The notes under the pieces are model-generated. The model was not told where the DNA came from. It ran no database searches and was given only the letters and a program-made list of their open reading frames with translations. A stretch of 64,000 nucleotides of DNA, taken from NCBI RefSeq assembly GCF_003635165.1, contig NZ_ML058597.1, forward strand, positions 1,038,867 to 1,102,866, in the 5' to 3' direction. A program made the position numbers and the translations under genes. The DNA is from Burkholderia sp. Nafp2/4-1b. Its GTDB lineage: Bacteria; Pseudomonadota; Gammaproteobacteria; Burkholderiales; Burkholderiaceae. This document shows, one piece after another, positions 16,160 through 24,639 of the stretch. Within the stretch, counting starts at the first letter, position 1. The number at the start of each line of letters is the position of its first letter.

Positions 16160-18429
16160 GACGTGCGTTCGGCCCGTTGCCGCGGCGCCATCACCGCGGT
16201 GTAGCCGGACGCGGCCTGATGCGTATTCGGATCCGCATAACCGTAGTCGTACCGCCCCGGCGCGCCCGTGTAATCGTTGAGGATCACGCCGCGCACGTCG
16301 ATATGCGCGTGCTCGAGCCGCCGCGCGCTTTCGTCGAGCTCCGTCAGCGTCGTCACGCCGCTGCGCGCGACGAGGAACACGGTTCCCGCGAGCCGCCCCA
16401 GCACCAGCGCATCGGCCACCGGAAGCAACGGCGGCCCGTCGATCACGATCATGTCGTAGCGCGACGCGGCCTGCTCGATCAGTTCGGCGAGCGCGGGCTG
16501 CAGCAGCAGTTCGCCGGGATCGGGCACGACGCTGCCCATCGCGATGAAATCGAGTCCCGGCGCGATGTCGCGCTTGAGCGCTTCGTCGAGCCGGTGGGTT
16601 CCCGCTACCACGTCCGACAGCCCGGGCGTGCGGCTATAACGGAATCGCTCGTGCAGCGAACCCTTGCGGAGATCGGCGTCGATCAGCAGGACCCGTCGTT
16701 TCGCGGCGCCGACGAGCGACGCGAGATTCGCGGCGACGAACGACTTGCCGACGCCCGTCGTCGGCCCGGAAATCAGCACGACGGGATTCGCCGCCGTCGG
16801 CATCGACAGTTGCAGCGACGCACGAAAATTGCGCAGGCTTTCGAGCGCCGCGTCCGGCGCGCCGAGCGGCGTCAGCGGCGCGCGCGCATCGCGCCGTCCG
16901 GCGTTGGGGCGCGGTTCTCCGTGCGCCGCGACCGGGCTGTGCGGCACCGTCGCGAACACCGGCAGCCCTGTCGTCCATTCGATTTCCTCGGCATTGCCGA
17001 TCGTGCCGACGACCCGCTGCCGGACGATCACAATCGCCGCGCCCGCGAGCAGCCCCACCATCAGCAGGCCGATCACCGCAACCGCGCGATGCGGGCCGAT
17101 CGGCTGCTCGGCACCCTTCGCCGTATCGACGATCCTCACGTTGCCGGTCTTGCTGGCCCGCGCGAGGATCATCTGCTGGCGAGTATTGAGCAGGTTCGTG
17201 TACAACGCCGTGTCGACGGCCACGTCGCGCTGCAGTTGCAGCACGCCCTGCTCGACGGCCGGCAACCGCTCGATCTGCTTGCGGGTCGTGCCGAGCGAAC
17301 GCTGCGCGTCGGCCAGCTGCGCATCGACGGCAACCAGGGCTGGATGCTTCGGCATGAAGCGCGTCAGCAATTCCTCGCGCCGCTGCTGCAGCGTCTGCAC
17401 GCGCGTCTCGATGTCGATCGACTGCTGACGCAACGCGAGCGCCTCGTCGCTGGTGTTGACCGTGCCGTGCGATGCGCGGAATGCGTTGAAGCGGTTTTCC
17501 GCCGCTTCCAGTTGCGCCTTCAGTTGCGGCAGCTGGCCGTCCATGTAGCGGATCAGCTTGTCGGCGGCTTCCGACTTGCGCTGCGTGTTCTGCGCGAGAT
17601 ATGCATCGCCGATCGCGTTCAGCACGCGGCTGTCATGCACGGGATCGATGCCGTCGAGCGTCACGCCGACCAGGTTCGACTGCTTGCCGCGCTCCGAGAT
17701 CAGCGCATTCTTCTGCAGCCACGTCGTCGCTGCCTCGTCGCTGTAGCGCGTCAGGTCGAAGCGGGCGCCGGGCTTGCCCGCGACGGCGCGCACGAACACG
17801 TCGACCGGCCCCTGCGGCGTCTCGATGTGCAGCGGCTGGCCGATGCGGCCCTGCCACGCCGGCCCCTTGCGCCCGAAGAAGCCCGCGCGCTGCAGCGTAT
17901 AGGTGCCGCCGTCGCCGACGGTGAGCGCGAACCGCTTGCCGAGCAGGCGCTTCGGCACGTCGAAGGTCGCCACGTCGATGCGCTCGGTGCCGTACACGTA
18001 ACCGCCCGGCAACGGCGACGACAATCCGTCGGCCGCATCCACGAACCGCCAGCCGATCAGCGGCAGGTAATGCGGCCTCGCATCGAGGCTGAGGTTGGTG
18101 CTGTCGATCGCCCGGTCGAGCACCGCGCGGGATTTCAGCACCTCGATCTCGGTCGCGGCATCCGTCTTCAGATCGAATACCGACGACGGATCACCGGTCG
18201 GCGACATCGGCTTCGAGTCGGTCGGGCTTTGCTCGACCTGGAACAGGATGTCCGAGCGATAGACCGGCGCCGCGCACAGCGCATACATCGCGCCGACGAG
18301 CGCGCCCGCGAGCGCCGTGCCGAGGATCAGGCGCCGGCCGCCATGCAGCATGCCCCAGTAGCGGCGCACCGGATAGGACGGCCGCAGCGTGCGCCCGCTG
18401 TGCGGGTCAGGCAGGATCGAAGAAGTCAT
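16156..18429 (-). CDS. wzc: Wzc-like co-polymerase and tyrosine autokinase
   Basis: A 757-residue inner-membrane protein. An N-terminal transmembrane helix (about 30-55) precedes the Wzz-type periplasmic domain with long coiled coils (270-410). A second transmembrane helix (VAVIGLLMVGLLAGAAIVIV) sits near 450. The cytoplasmic BY-kinase has Walker A GPTTGVGKS (Lys562), Walker A' LLIDADLR and Walker B MIVIDGPPLL. The C terminus carries the Tyr cluster (YTGAPGRYDYGYADP and GYTAV), the expected autophosphorylation sites. It controls chain length and export together with Wza and Wzy. The gene lies between wza and wzy in one leftward operon. The ribosome site before ATG 18429 is weak. Confidence 0.95.
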   Translation of the reverse strand: MTSSILPDPHSGRTLRPSYPVRRYWGMLHGGRRLILGTALAGALVGAMYALCAAPVYRSDILFQVEQSPTDSKPMSPTGDPSSVFDLKTDAATEIEVLKSRAVLDRAIDSTNLSLDARPHYLPLIGWRFVDAADGLSSPLPGGYVYGTERIDVATFDVPKRLLGKRFALTVGDGGTYTLQRAGFFGRKGPAWQGRIGQPLHIETPQGPVDVFVRAVAGKPGARFDLTRYSDEAATTWLQKNALISERGKQSNLVGVTLDGIDPVHDSRVLNAIGDAYLAQNTQRKSEAADKLIRYMDGQLPQLKAQLEAAENRFNAFRASHGTVNTSDEALALRQQSIDIETRVQTLQQRREELLTRFMPKHPALVAVDAQLADAQRSLGTTRKQIERLPAVEQGVLQLQRDVAVDTALYTNLLNTRQQMILARASKTGNVRIVDTAKGAEQPIGPHRAVAVIGLLMVGLLAGAAIVIVRQRVVGTIGNAEEIEWTTGLPVFATVPHSPVAAHGEPRPNAGRRDARAPLTPLGAPDAALESLRNFRASLQLSMPTAANPVVLISGPTTGVGKSFVAANLASLVGAAKRRVLLIDADLRKGSLHERFRYSRTPGLSDVVAGTHRLDEALKRDIAPGLDFIAMGSVVPDPGELLLQPALAELIEQAASRYDMIVIDGPPLLPVADALVLGRLAGTVFLVARSGVTTLTELDESARRLEHAHIDVRGVILNDYTGAPGRYDYGYADPNTHQAASGYTAVMAPRQRAERTS

Positions 18430-18487
18430 ACACGTCAGTCCCGTATGGCGCGACGCGCGGTCGCGATCGCGAAATCCGCCCCGAGCG

Positions 18488-19723
18488 TCACGGCGAAATG
18501 GCCTTCGCCGTCAGCGCACCTTGCGCGGACGAAGGAATCAGCAGGTTGACGACGCGGCTCCAGCGCACCAGCGACGACGCATCGACGAACACGACATCGC
18601 GCCGCTCGAGCGGAAACTGGTCGGCCAGCGCGAATGACGCAGGCGAACTGCCGTCGAGGTGGTACACCCGCGGGCGGTTGTCCGGGCCGCGCCGCACGAC
18701 GAACACCTGGCGCGCGTCCGACGTGTACTGGCTCACGCCGCCCGTGTCGCCGAGCGCTTCACCCAGGCTCATCCGGCCGTCGGTCAGCGTCAGCGTCGCG
18801 GGCCGCGACACTTCGCCGAGCACGAACACCTTCGCATCGCTCGCCGCGCGCACGCGCACGAGATCGCCGTCGCGCAGCAGGATGTTCGACGGGTTCACGC
18901 CCGCCGCGATCAGCGCGGGCAGGCTCACGTTCACGGTCCTGTCGCCGCGCGTCACCGAGACCTGCGAGCGGTCGGCCGTCGGCGTGAAGCCGCCCGCGCG
19001 GTCGATCGCCTCGGGCAACGTCATCGGCATGTCGTTGACGATCTGCAGCCCCGGCGTGCGCACCTCGCCGTCGAGATAGACGCGCTTGCTGCGATAGGCC
19101 TGCACGCGCAGCGCGATCTGCGGCTTGCGCACGTATTCGCCGAGCCGCTTCGTCAGCAGCGCGCGCGCCTGCGCCTCGGTCAAGCCGGCCACGTGCACGA
19201 GGCCCGCATACGCGAACTGCACGTTGCCGTTCGCATCGACCGTGTAGCCCGTCGCGACCGAACTCGCGCCGACGCCATCGCCGCCGCCTGTCGTCTGCGT
19301 CGTCGGCAGGTTCAATTCGGGGTGGTCCCAGACGACGATGCCGAGCACGTCGCCGGGGCCGATCAAGTACGGCATCGGCTTGCCGAACAACTGACGGATC
19401 TCCGCGTCGACATTGGCCGGCCGCCCCGCATGGTGCTGCGCGACGAACGCCGGCGTGATCTCGATCAGATCCTCGCGCGACACGTTCTGCACGCCGTCGA
19501 GGCCGCCCGAGCCCGATGCATCGGCGCTCACGCGCGCGTTCGCGTCGCGCTCGGCCGGCTGGTGGTACGTCATGCCGGGCGACAGCGCACATGCGCTCAA
19601 CGCGCACGCGGCCGCGACGATCGCCACGATCGCGATGCGCGACAGCGACGGCGCGCGACGGCCGCCGGCCGTGCGTGGCCGCGGCGTCCCCAGCGTCGAT
19701 TCCGGTTGCGTGGTGATTGACAT
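18488..19723 (-). CDS. wza: Wza-like outer-membrane polysaccharide export lipoprotein
   Basis: A 411-residue lipoprotein. The signal sequence (about 18-45) ends in the lipobox LSAC with the lipidated Cys at 45. The polysaccharide export (Poly_export) domain contains YLIGPGDVLGIVVWDHPELN (first residues YLIG, key GDVL), followed by SLBB domains (VYLDGEVRTPGLQ and VFVLGEVSRPATLTLTDG). It would form the octameric channel through the outer membrane that docks on Wzc. ATG 19723 follows GGAAGG by eight bases. It heads the leftward wza-wzc-wzy operon, and a small exported protein gene is divergent from it across 127 bp. Confidence 0.95.
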   Translation of the reverse strand: MSITTQPESTLGTPRPRTAGGRRAPSLSRIAIVAIVAAACALSACALSPGMTYHQPAERDANARVSADASGSGGLDGVQNVSREDLIEITPAFVAQHHAGRPANVDAEIRQLFGKPMPYLIGPGDVLGIVVWDHPELNLPTTQTTGGGDGVGASSVATGYTVDANGNVQFAYAGLVHVAGLTEAQARALLTKRLGEYVRKPQIALRVQAYRSKRVYLDGEVRTPGLQIVNDMPMTLPEAIDRAGGFTPTADRSQVSVTRGDRTVNVSLPALIAAGVNPSNILLRDGDLVRVRAASDAKVFVLGEVSRPATLTLTDGRMSLGEALGDTGGVSQYTSDARQVFVVRRGPDNRPRVYHLDGSSPASFALADQFPLERRDVVFVDASSLVRWSRVVNLLIPSSAQGALTAKAISP

Positions 19724-19850
19724 CGTGCCCTTCCAAAACTGTGCGGTAACCCGCCGAACGCGGCGAATTCCGGCATTACGCTTGCCGGCGCGGCTCGCAT
19801 CGCGGTGCCGCGCCGCCCTCTTCACCGCACGTCATTCCGTACGATTCGTC

Positions 19851-20288
19851 ATGAACTTCTCTTCGTCGCTTTCGTCGCTTTCATCATTCGTCTGCATCGT
19901 GGCGGCCGGTTCTGCCTGTACCGCCGGTGCGCAGACGCTGCCCGCCGCACCGGCCGACACACCAGTTGTCGCGTCGTCGACGCTCCTTGCTCCAGTGCCG
20001 CCACAACGTTCCGCGCAAGCCGCTGCGGCCGCCGCAACCCGCGCGGTCACCGAACCCGCGGCGGGCGCGTCTGCGATTGCAGTGCCCGTCGTCGCGCTTA
20101 CTGCCGCGAGCGCCGCCGCGCAGGCCGACACGCGTGCCCACACCACGTTGCGCCGGCCGCTCGTGCCAGCGCGGCCGCATCGCCCGCAGGCGGCCAGTGC
20201 CCCGGCCGACGACGTCTGGCGCAGCGACACGGCATACGCGTCGCCTTACGCCACCTCACCGTATGCAGCACCCGGCGATCCGGACTGA
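19851..20288 (+). CDS. small Ala/Pro-rich exported protein of unknown function
   Basis: A 145-residue open frame beginning MNFSSSLSSLSSFVCIVAAG, a plausible signal peptide ending at AGA-Q (about residue 27). The rest is Ala-, Pro- and Ser-rich and probably disordered, ending in a Tyr/Ala/Pro/Ser tail (YASPYATSPYAAPGDPD). No family was recognised. It is divergent from wza and convergent with the double hydrolase gene. No clear ribosome site precedes the ATG, and Ala-rich frames arise easily at this GC content, so it may be spurious. In favour are the coherent signal peptide and its position. Confidence 0.45.
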   Translation: MNFSSSLSSLSSFVCIVAAGSACTAGAQTLPAAPADTPVVASSTLLAPVPPQRSAQAAAAAATRAVTEPAAGASAIAVPVVALTAASAAAQADTRAHTTLRRPLVPARPHRPQAASAPADDVWRSDTAYASPYATSPYAAPGDPD

Positions 20289-20437
20289 CGCATCGCCCCG
20301 GTCATGCGTCGATACCGGATTGGACACTACGGCGAACGAAGCGTCTGTGAGCGACCCCACCGAACGCCGATGTTCATACGAAACCGCGGTCGCACCGCGC
20401 AGCGCGGACGCATGCAACGCGAGCGCCACGGCACGCA

Positions 20438-22297
20438 TCACGACCGCCCGACCGACACGTTCGCATACGACCGGGCGGCCGCTTCGGGCGCGGCCGGATC
20501 GGCGACGCGCGTGGCCGGCCGAACCGGATCGCGACCCAGCGCCTGCATGCACAGCGCGATCACGATGTCCGTGCCGACCGCGCCATACACCGCGTGATCG
20601 ACCTGCGGCTCGAGATGCAGACGCACGTGACGCGAGCACCGGAACGCATGCTCGATCGCGCCGAAGTGACGCCGCACATCGTCGATGCCTGGATCGAGCG
20701 CGCCGTACACGAGCGTCGTCCATACGTTGCGCTGCGCGAGCGCATGCATCACGCCGCGTGGCGTGCCGAGGCGCGGCTTCCAGCCGAAGCGCGCGGCGAA
20801 CTCCTTCGCCGGCACGCTGACCCGCGCGATCGCATTCGCGGCGATCGCGCGCACGATCGGCCGCAGGTCGCGCCGCTCCCGTACGAGACGCTTCCACTTC
20901 TGCCAGTCGCGCACCGACAGCCAGTAGCCGCGCACCGAGTTGTTGCGCTGCTTCTGCACCGCGTCGAGCGTGAGCCCGGCCGGCCATACGAAACGCGCGA
21001 GATTGATCGCGATCACGCCGCCGAGCGACGGCGTCTTCACGGCCGCATGCAACGCGGCGTAGGCGCCGGAACAGATGCCCGCCGCGACCACTTCCGGGTG
21101 ACCGAGCGCGCGCAGCCAGTCGGCGGCAGCCGCCACATCGTCGCTCGACCGCGCCGAATACACGACGCGCGACTGATCGTCGGGTGCGGCCGGCCCGCTG
21201 TCGCCGACACCCTCCACGTCGATCCGCAGCGTCGTCACGCCCGCGCGGGCCAACGTGCGCGCGAGCCGCACGCTGAAGCGCCCTTCGCCGCTGCGCGGAT
21301 TCGTCGACGTGTTCGCGATCACGACCGCCTGGCCGACCGGACTCGCCGGCCGCGTATCGGCGGGACGGCACAGCACGCCGACGAGCCGGTCGGGACCGAC
21401 TGCCACGACCTGCTCGGTCATGTCGTTCATGTCGAGCGCGACGGCCGATTCGCCATTCCATGCCGGGTCCGCCGCCCGCCACCCGCTATCGATGCCCGCC
21501 GGCATGCGCGGCGCGCGTTCGACGATCCAGTTCGCGAGCGTGTCGATCGCCGCGAGCGGCAGGCGCGAGCGCGTGCCGTCGAGCATCGTCGTCGGCCATT
21601 CGCGAAACGGCTCGCTCGCCACGTCCACGCCGCGCGCAACCAACGCGTCGCGCAACGCCGGCCCGTCGCCCTGATCGGGGTCGATCAGCAGCATCGCGCC
21701 GGGCAACGCCGACGCATCGCGCACGACGTCGCACAGATCGACTGCCTTCAGCGCATCGACGTAATCGGCGGGAAAGCGATGCCCGAGCACGTTCATGCAC
21801 GGTTCGTCGCGATGGGCGGCGCGAATCGCCGGCGACGTGATGTCGAGCCACTGGCGATGCACGAACGACAGTTCGCGCAGGTACGCACGACCACGCACGA
21901 CCGGCGCGAGCGCCACCAGCGCGTCGACGCGCGGCGCCGGACGCGGGCCCACGCCCGTGGCGGCCAGCATCGCGAACAGCGCGCCCGCGCGGATGCCGAC
22001 GAGCGTCAGCGCGGTAACGCCGACCTGGTCGCGCAACAGGTCAATCGCGTCGTGAATGCTCGCGATGCACGCGGCATGCCGATCGGCGTCGCGATCGTCA
22101 CCCGCGGAGTCGCCGGTGCACGGATAGTTGAATCGCAATACCGTGACGCCCTCGCGGGCCAGACGCTCCGCGATTGCCCGCATGAGCTTGTGCGTCCACG
22201 ATGCCTCGTGGCCCAACGATTCGCACAGGATCACGCCTTGTGTCGTCTGTCCTTCGTGCAGCCACCCCACGCAGCTGCCGAACGTAATCGGCTTCAA
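20438..22297 (-). CDS. tandem alpha/beta hydrolase, fused exosortase-type hydrolase 2 and 1 domains
   Basis: A 619-residue protein made of two alpha/beta-hydrolase domains (about 1-285 and 290-600). The first nucleophile elbow reads GIRAG (101-105), with Arg103 in place of Ser. The second reads GICSG (407-411), with Cys409 at the nucleophile position. As I recall, the two hydrolases accompanying exosortase A in polysaccharide loci show the same substitutions (GLRLG in hydrolase 2, GLCDG in hydrolase 1), so this looks like a natural fusion of that pair. No exosortase is present here. The start is TTG 22297 behind GAGGAG, overlapping the stop of a 54-codon gene (TTGA). No signal peptide, so probably cytoplasmic. 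Possible roles are acyl handling or trimming of a polysaccharide intermediate; unproven. Confidence 0.8.
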   Translation of the reverse strand: MKPITFGSCVGWLHEGQTTQGVILCESLGHEASWTHKLMRAIAERLAREGVTVLRFNYPCTGDSAGDDRDADRHAACIASIHDAIDLLRDQVGVTALTLVGIRAGALFAMLAATGVGPRPAPRVDALVALAPVVRGRAYLRELSFVHRQWLDITSPAIRAAHRDEPCMNVLGHRFPADYVDALKAVDLCDVVRDASALPGAMLLIDPDQGDGPALRDALVARGVDVASEPFREWPTTMLDGTRSRLPLAAIDTLANWIVERAPRMPAGIDSGWRAADPAWNGESAVALDMNDMTEQVVAVGPDRLVGVLCRPADTRPASPVGQAVVIANTSTNPRSGEGRFSVRLARTLARAGVTTLRIDVEGVGDSGPAAPDDQSRVVYSARSSDDVAAAADWLRALGHPEVVAAGICSGAYAALHAAVKTPSLGGVIAINLARFVWPAGLTLDAVQKQRNNSVRGYWLSVRDWQKWKRLVRERRDLRPIVRAIAANAIARVSVPAKEFAARFGWKPRLGTPRGVMHALAQRNVWTTLVYGALDPGIDDVRRHFGAIEHAFRCSRHVRLHLEPQVDHAVYGAVGTDIVIALCMQALGRDPVRPATRVADPAAPEAAARSYANVSVGRS

Positions 22298-22458
22298 TCG
22301 GTACTCCTCGGATCGGTATTTTTATCGGACGCGGACACGCGCTGCGGCGGCTCCACCGGCATGAGCGATTCCACGATCGTGCGGCTGCTCGACGAATGCA
22401 CGGTCGCGGCGCAGCGCACAACCGCCGCGCCCCTGCGCGGCCCGCTCGCCTGCTCCAT
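22294..22458 (-). CDS. 54-codon gene coupled to the double hydrolase
   Basis: Begins MEQASGPRRGAAVVRC and ends SDKNTDPRSTD. AGGA lies eight bases before the ATG (context CAGGAGCAGGACAACGC). Its TGA overlaps the TTG start of the hydrolase (TTGA), the arrangement of translational coupling. There is no membrane segment and no recognised family; it is too short and lacks the DSL motif of an acyl carrier protein. It could be a functional small protein or a leader frame that controls entry of ribosomes into the TTG-started hydrolase. Confidence 0.45.
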   Translation of the reverse strand: MEQASGPRRGAAVVRCAATVHSSSSRTIVESLMPVEPPQRVSASDKNTDPRSTD

Positions 22459-22877
22459 GCGTTGTCCTGCTCCTGTTGCGTGGCGTCGATGACGTTGCGG
22501 GCCCGAGGCGCCATCGAGCCGCTTCCGCGATGAACCAAAGCAGTGCGCTCGATTAGAGCACCCGGCCTGCGCGTCCTTCGGTGCGCCAGCTTACAAATGC
22601 ATTCGTCACTGTCGCGATACAACGACGCACGCCTTGTCGAGATTCGCGCCGCACGACGTACGGAATCCGTGAACGGTAGGCTCGCGAACACAGTCGTCGC
22701 GTGCGGCCCGTATCATGGCCGCCATACGATGTGGCCGTGTCCGGCAGCGCAGGGCGAACCGGCGCCCGCCGGAGCGGGCCGCGAACCCATGCAGCCGGGT
22801 CAGCGCCGACCGGCCGCATGCACGCACGGCGGCCCGCATTGCGCCGCCATGCGACACCCACGGCGCCGACCGAGCGA
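22459..22877. promoter_or_regulatory. divergent promoter region, hydrolase unit and flippase gene
   Basis: 419 bp without a supported gene. It holds copy 2 of the 23-bp repeat (22709-22731). The stretch 22570-22690 is relatively AT-rich. No promoter boxes were assigned. Confidence 0.45.
22709..22731. repeat. 23-bp repeat, copy 2 (putative locus operator)
   Basis: Identical to 9719-9741 and in the same orientation, 147 bp before the flippase start. The identity ends sharply on both sides (flanks ccCGTATC against ttCGTATC, and GATGtgg against GATGcgc), which points to selection on a site rather than a recent large duplication. Confidence 0.55.
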
Positions 22878-24152
22878 ATGTCAAACCTCAAGAAGAACTT
22901 CCTGCTGCTGCTGACGTTGCAGATTTCGATGTACGCGGTGCCGCTGCTGATCGCACCGCTGCTCACACACGCGCTCGGGCCGGAAGGCTATGGACAGCTC
23001 GCGTTCTCGCTCGCGGTCATCGCCTATCTGACCAACTGCACGAGCTACAGCTTCGACCTGACCGCCACGCCGCGCATCGCGCTCGCGCGCGACGACCGCG
23101 CGGAACGCTCCCGCATCTTCTGGGCGACGCTGTACGCGCAGATCGGCATCGCGACGATCTGCTTCATCGCACTGGTTGCGCTGACCTTCCTGGTCGGACG
23201 CTTCGCTGAAGACCGCGACCTGCTGCTGATCGGTTTCGGGATGGTGGCCGGCGTGGCGTTCACGCCCGGCTGGTATTTCCAGGGGATGGAAAAGCTGCGC
23301 GCGCTGAGCGTGATCCTGTTCATCGGTCGCATCCTGAGCCTTCCCGCGATGTTCGCGCTCGTGCACGGCCCCGCCGACATCGATCGCGCGATGATCGTCA
23401 ACGCCGCCGTCCCGACGTTGTCGGCCATCGCACTGGCCGTCTATCTGTATCGCCATCGGGAAATCGACTTCGTGCGCGTCGGCGTCGCCGACATCGCCGA
23501 ATCGCTGAAGGGCGGCTGGCAGGTGTTTCTCGCGTCGACGTCGATCGCGTTCTACGCGTCGACCAACACGGTGCTGCTCGGCTTCGTGTCGGGCAACGTC
23601 GCGGCCGGCTACTTCGCCGCCGGCGACAAGCTGATCCGCGCGGCGCTCAGCATGCTGCAGCCGCTGAAGGCGGCGACCTATCCGCGCATCAGCTACCTGA
23701 TGCGGCACGCGCGCGACGATGCGTTCTCGTTCCTGCGCAAGCTGTTCGTCGTGCAGGTTGCGATGGTGCTCGGCATCTCGCTCGCGATCTTCTTCGGCGC
23801 GCCGCTCGCCGTGCGCCTGCTGTACGGCCCGGCGTACGAACCGACGGTGCAGGTGCTGCGCTGGATGGCGTTCATTCCGTTCATGGCCGGCATGACCGAC
23901 CTGTTTGGTGTGCAGACGATGCTGCCGCTCGGGATGAAGTCGGCGTTCACGCGGATTCTGATGTCGTCGGGGATTCTGAACATCGTGCTGGTGCCCGTGC
24001 TCGCGAAGTACTTCGCCGAACTGGGCGCGGCCGCCGCGGTGCTGACGGCCGAAGCGGCGGTCGCCGCGGCGCTTGCGACCGTCGTCTATCGTGCCGGGAT
24101 TCCGCTGCCCGGCAGTGCTGTCGCGCGGCGCGCGGCGCGCATCACGCAGTAG
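22878..24152 (+). CDS. wzx: Wzx-like polysaccharide flippase
   Basis: A 424-residue polytopic protein of the MOP superfamily (polysaccharide biosynthesis/MATE-like) with about twelve to fourteen hydrophobic segments. It begins MSNLKKNFLLLLTLQISMYAVPLLIAPLL (first residues MSNLKKN), as expected for helix 1. LGPEGYGQLAFSLAVIAYL is the family's conserved loop 1/helix 2 region. It would move the lipid-linked repeat across the inner membrane for Wzy. ATG 22878 is taken because homology starts there, although the ribosome site is poor; an open frame back to 22701 would include part of the 23-bp repeat and is rejected. Confidence 0.9.
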   Translation: MSNLKKNFLLLLTLQISMYAVPLLIAPLLTHALGPEGYGQLAFSLAVIAYLTNCTSYSFDLTATPRIALARDDRAERSRIFWATLYAQIGIATICFIALVALTFLVGRFAEDRDLLLIGFGMVAGVAFTPGWYFQGMEKLRALSVILFIGRILSLPAMFALVHGPADIDRAMIVNAAVPTLSAIALAVYLYRHREIDFVRVGVADIAESLKGGWQVFLASTSIAFYASTNTVLLGFVSGNVAAGYFAAGDKLIRAALSMLQPLKAATYPRISYLMRHARDDAFSFLRKLFVVQVAMVLGISLAIFFGAPLAVRLLYGPAYEPTVQVLRWMAFIPFMAGMTDLFGVQTMLPLGMKSAFTRILMSSGILNIVLVPVLAKYFAELGAAAAVLTAEAAVAAALATVVYRAGIPLPGSAVARRAARITQ

Positions 24153-24639
24153 CTGGCCCGCCCTCGCATCGGCCAGCATCCGAAGTCGTTGCATTCGATG
24201 TACGCGCAACGAACTTTCGTTGCCGCTGCGAAGCGCGTCTCGTGCGCGAGCCCGCTCTACCGCCCAAAACGCAGGTACTTCTTACTCCTCACATCAATCC
24301 AGTCGGGAACGATGACCGTCTTTTTCCCGCGCCACGCGATCGCGTCGAAAAAAGATCATACGTATCAGTAGAAACACCGATGCTGTAGTCGAACTACATT
24401 CGTACGATCGGTCGCTGCAGAGAATCGCTACATCCGATTCGGCAGTGTCGGGCGGTCCGCGTCGCCGTCCGCCCGGTTCGATCGGGCCCAACCGGCCGTG
24501 ACGATTCCCCGCCTGGCCTGGCATGCCGACGCGCAATCACCCAGCATCGCCAGCCGAATGCGTTCGATGCGAATCCATCGGACGTGCGCAGCTCCAGACA
24601 TCATTCGAACAACCGGCAATACGATCATGGAGAGACAAC
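24153..24639 (+). promoter_or_regulatory. 487-bp upstream region of the GH3 gene
   Basis: No gene seen. AT-rich around 24340-24400. It contains a 15-bp dyad at 24384-24398 (TGTAGT-CGA-ACTACA) and the short palindrome CGTACG just downstream. A degenerate likeness to the 23-bp repeat (CGTATCA, ten bases, CGATG) lies at 24361-24382. Probably an independent promoter for the glycosidase. Confidence 0.4.

Noticed and set aside
16177..18549. 790-codon plus-strand frame opposite wzc
   Set aside because: Antisense shadow; the minus-strand protein has all co-polymerase and kinase motifs.
22098..22691. 197-codon minus-strand frame across the hydrolase start
   Set aside because: Out of frame with the hydrolase and Arg-rich; the coupled 54-codon frame fits the ribosome sites better.
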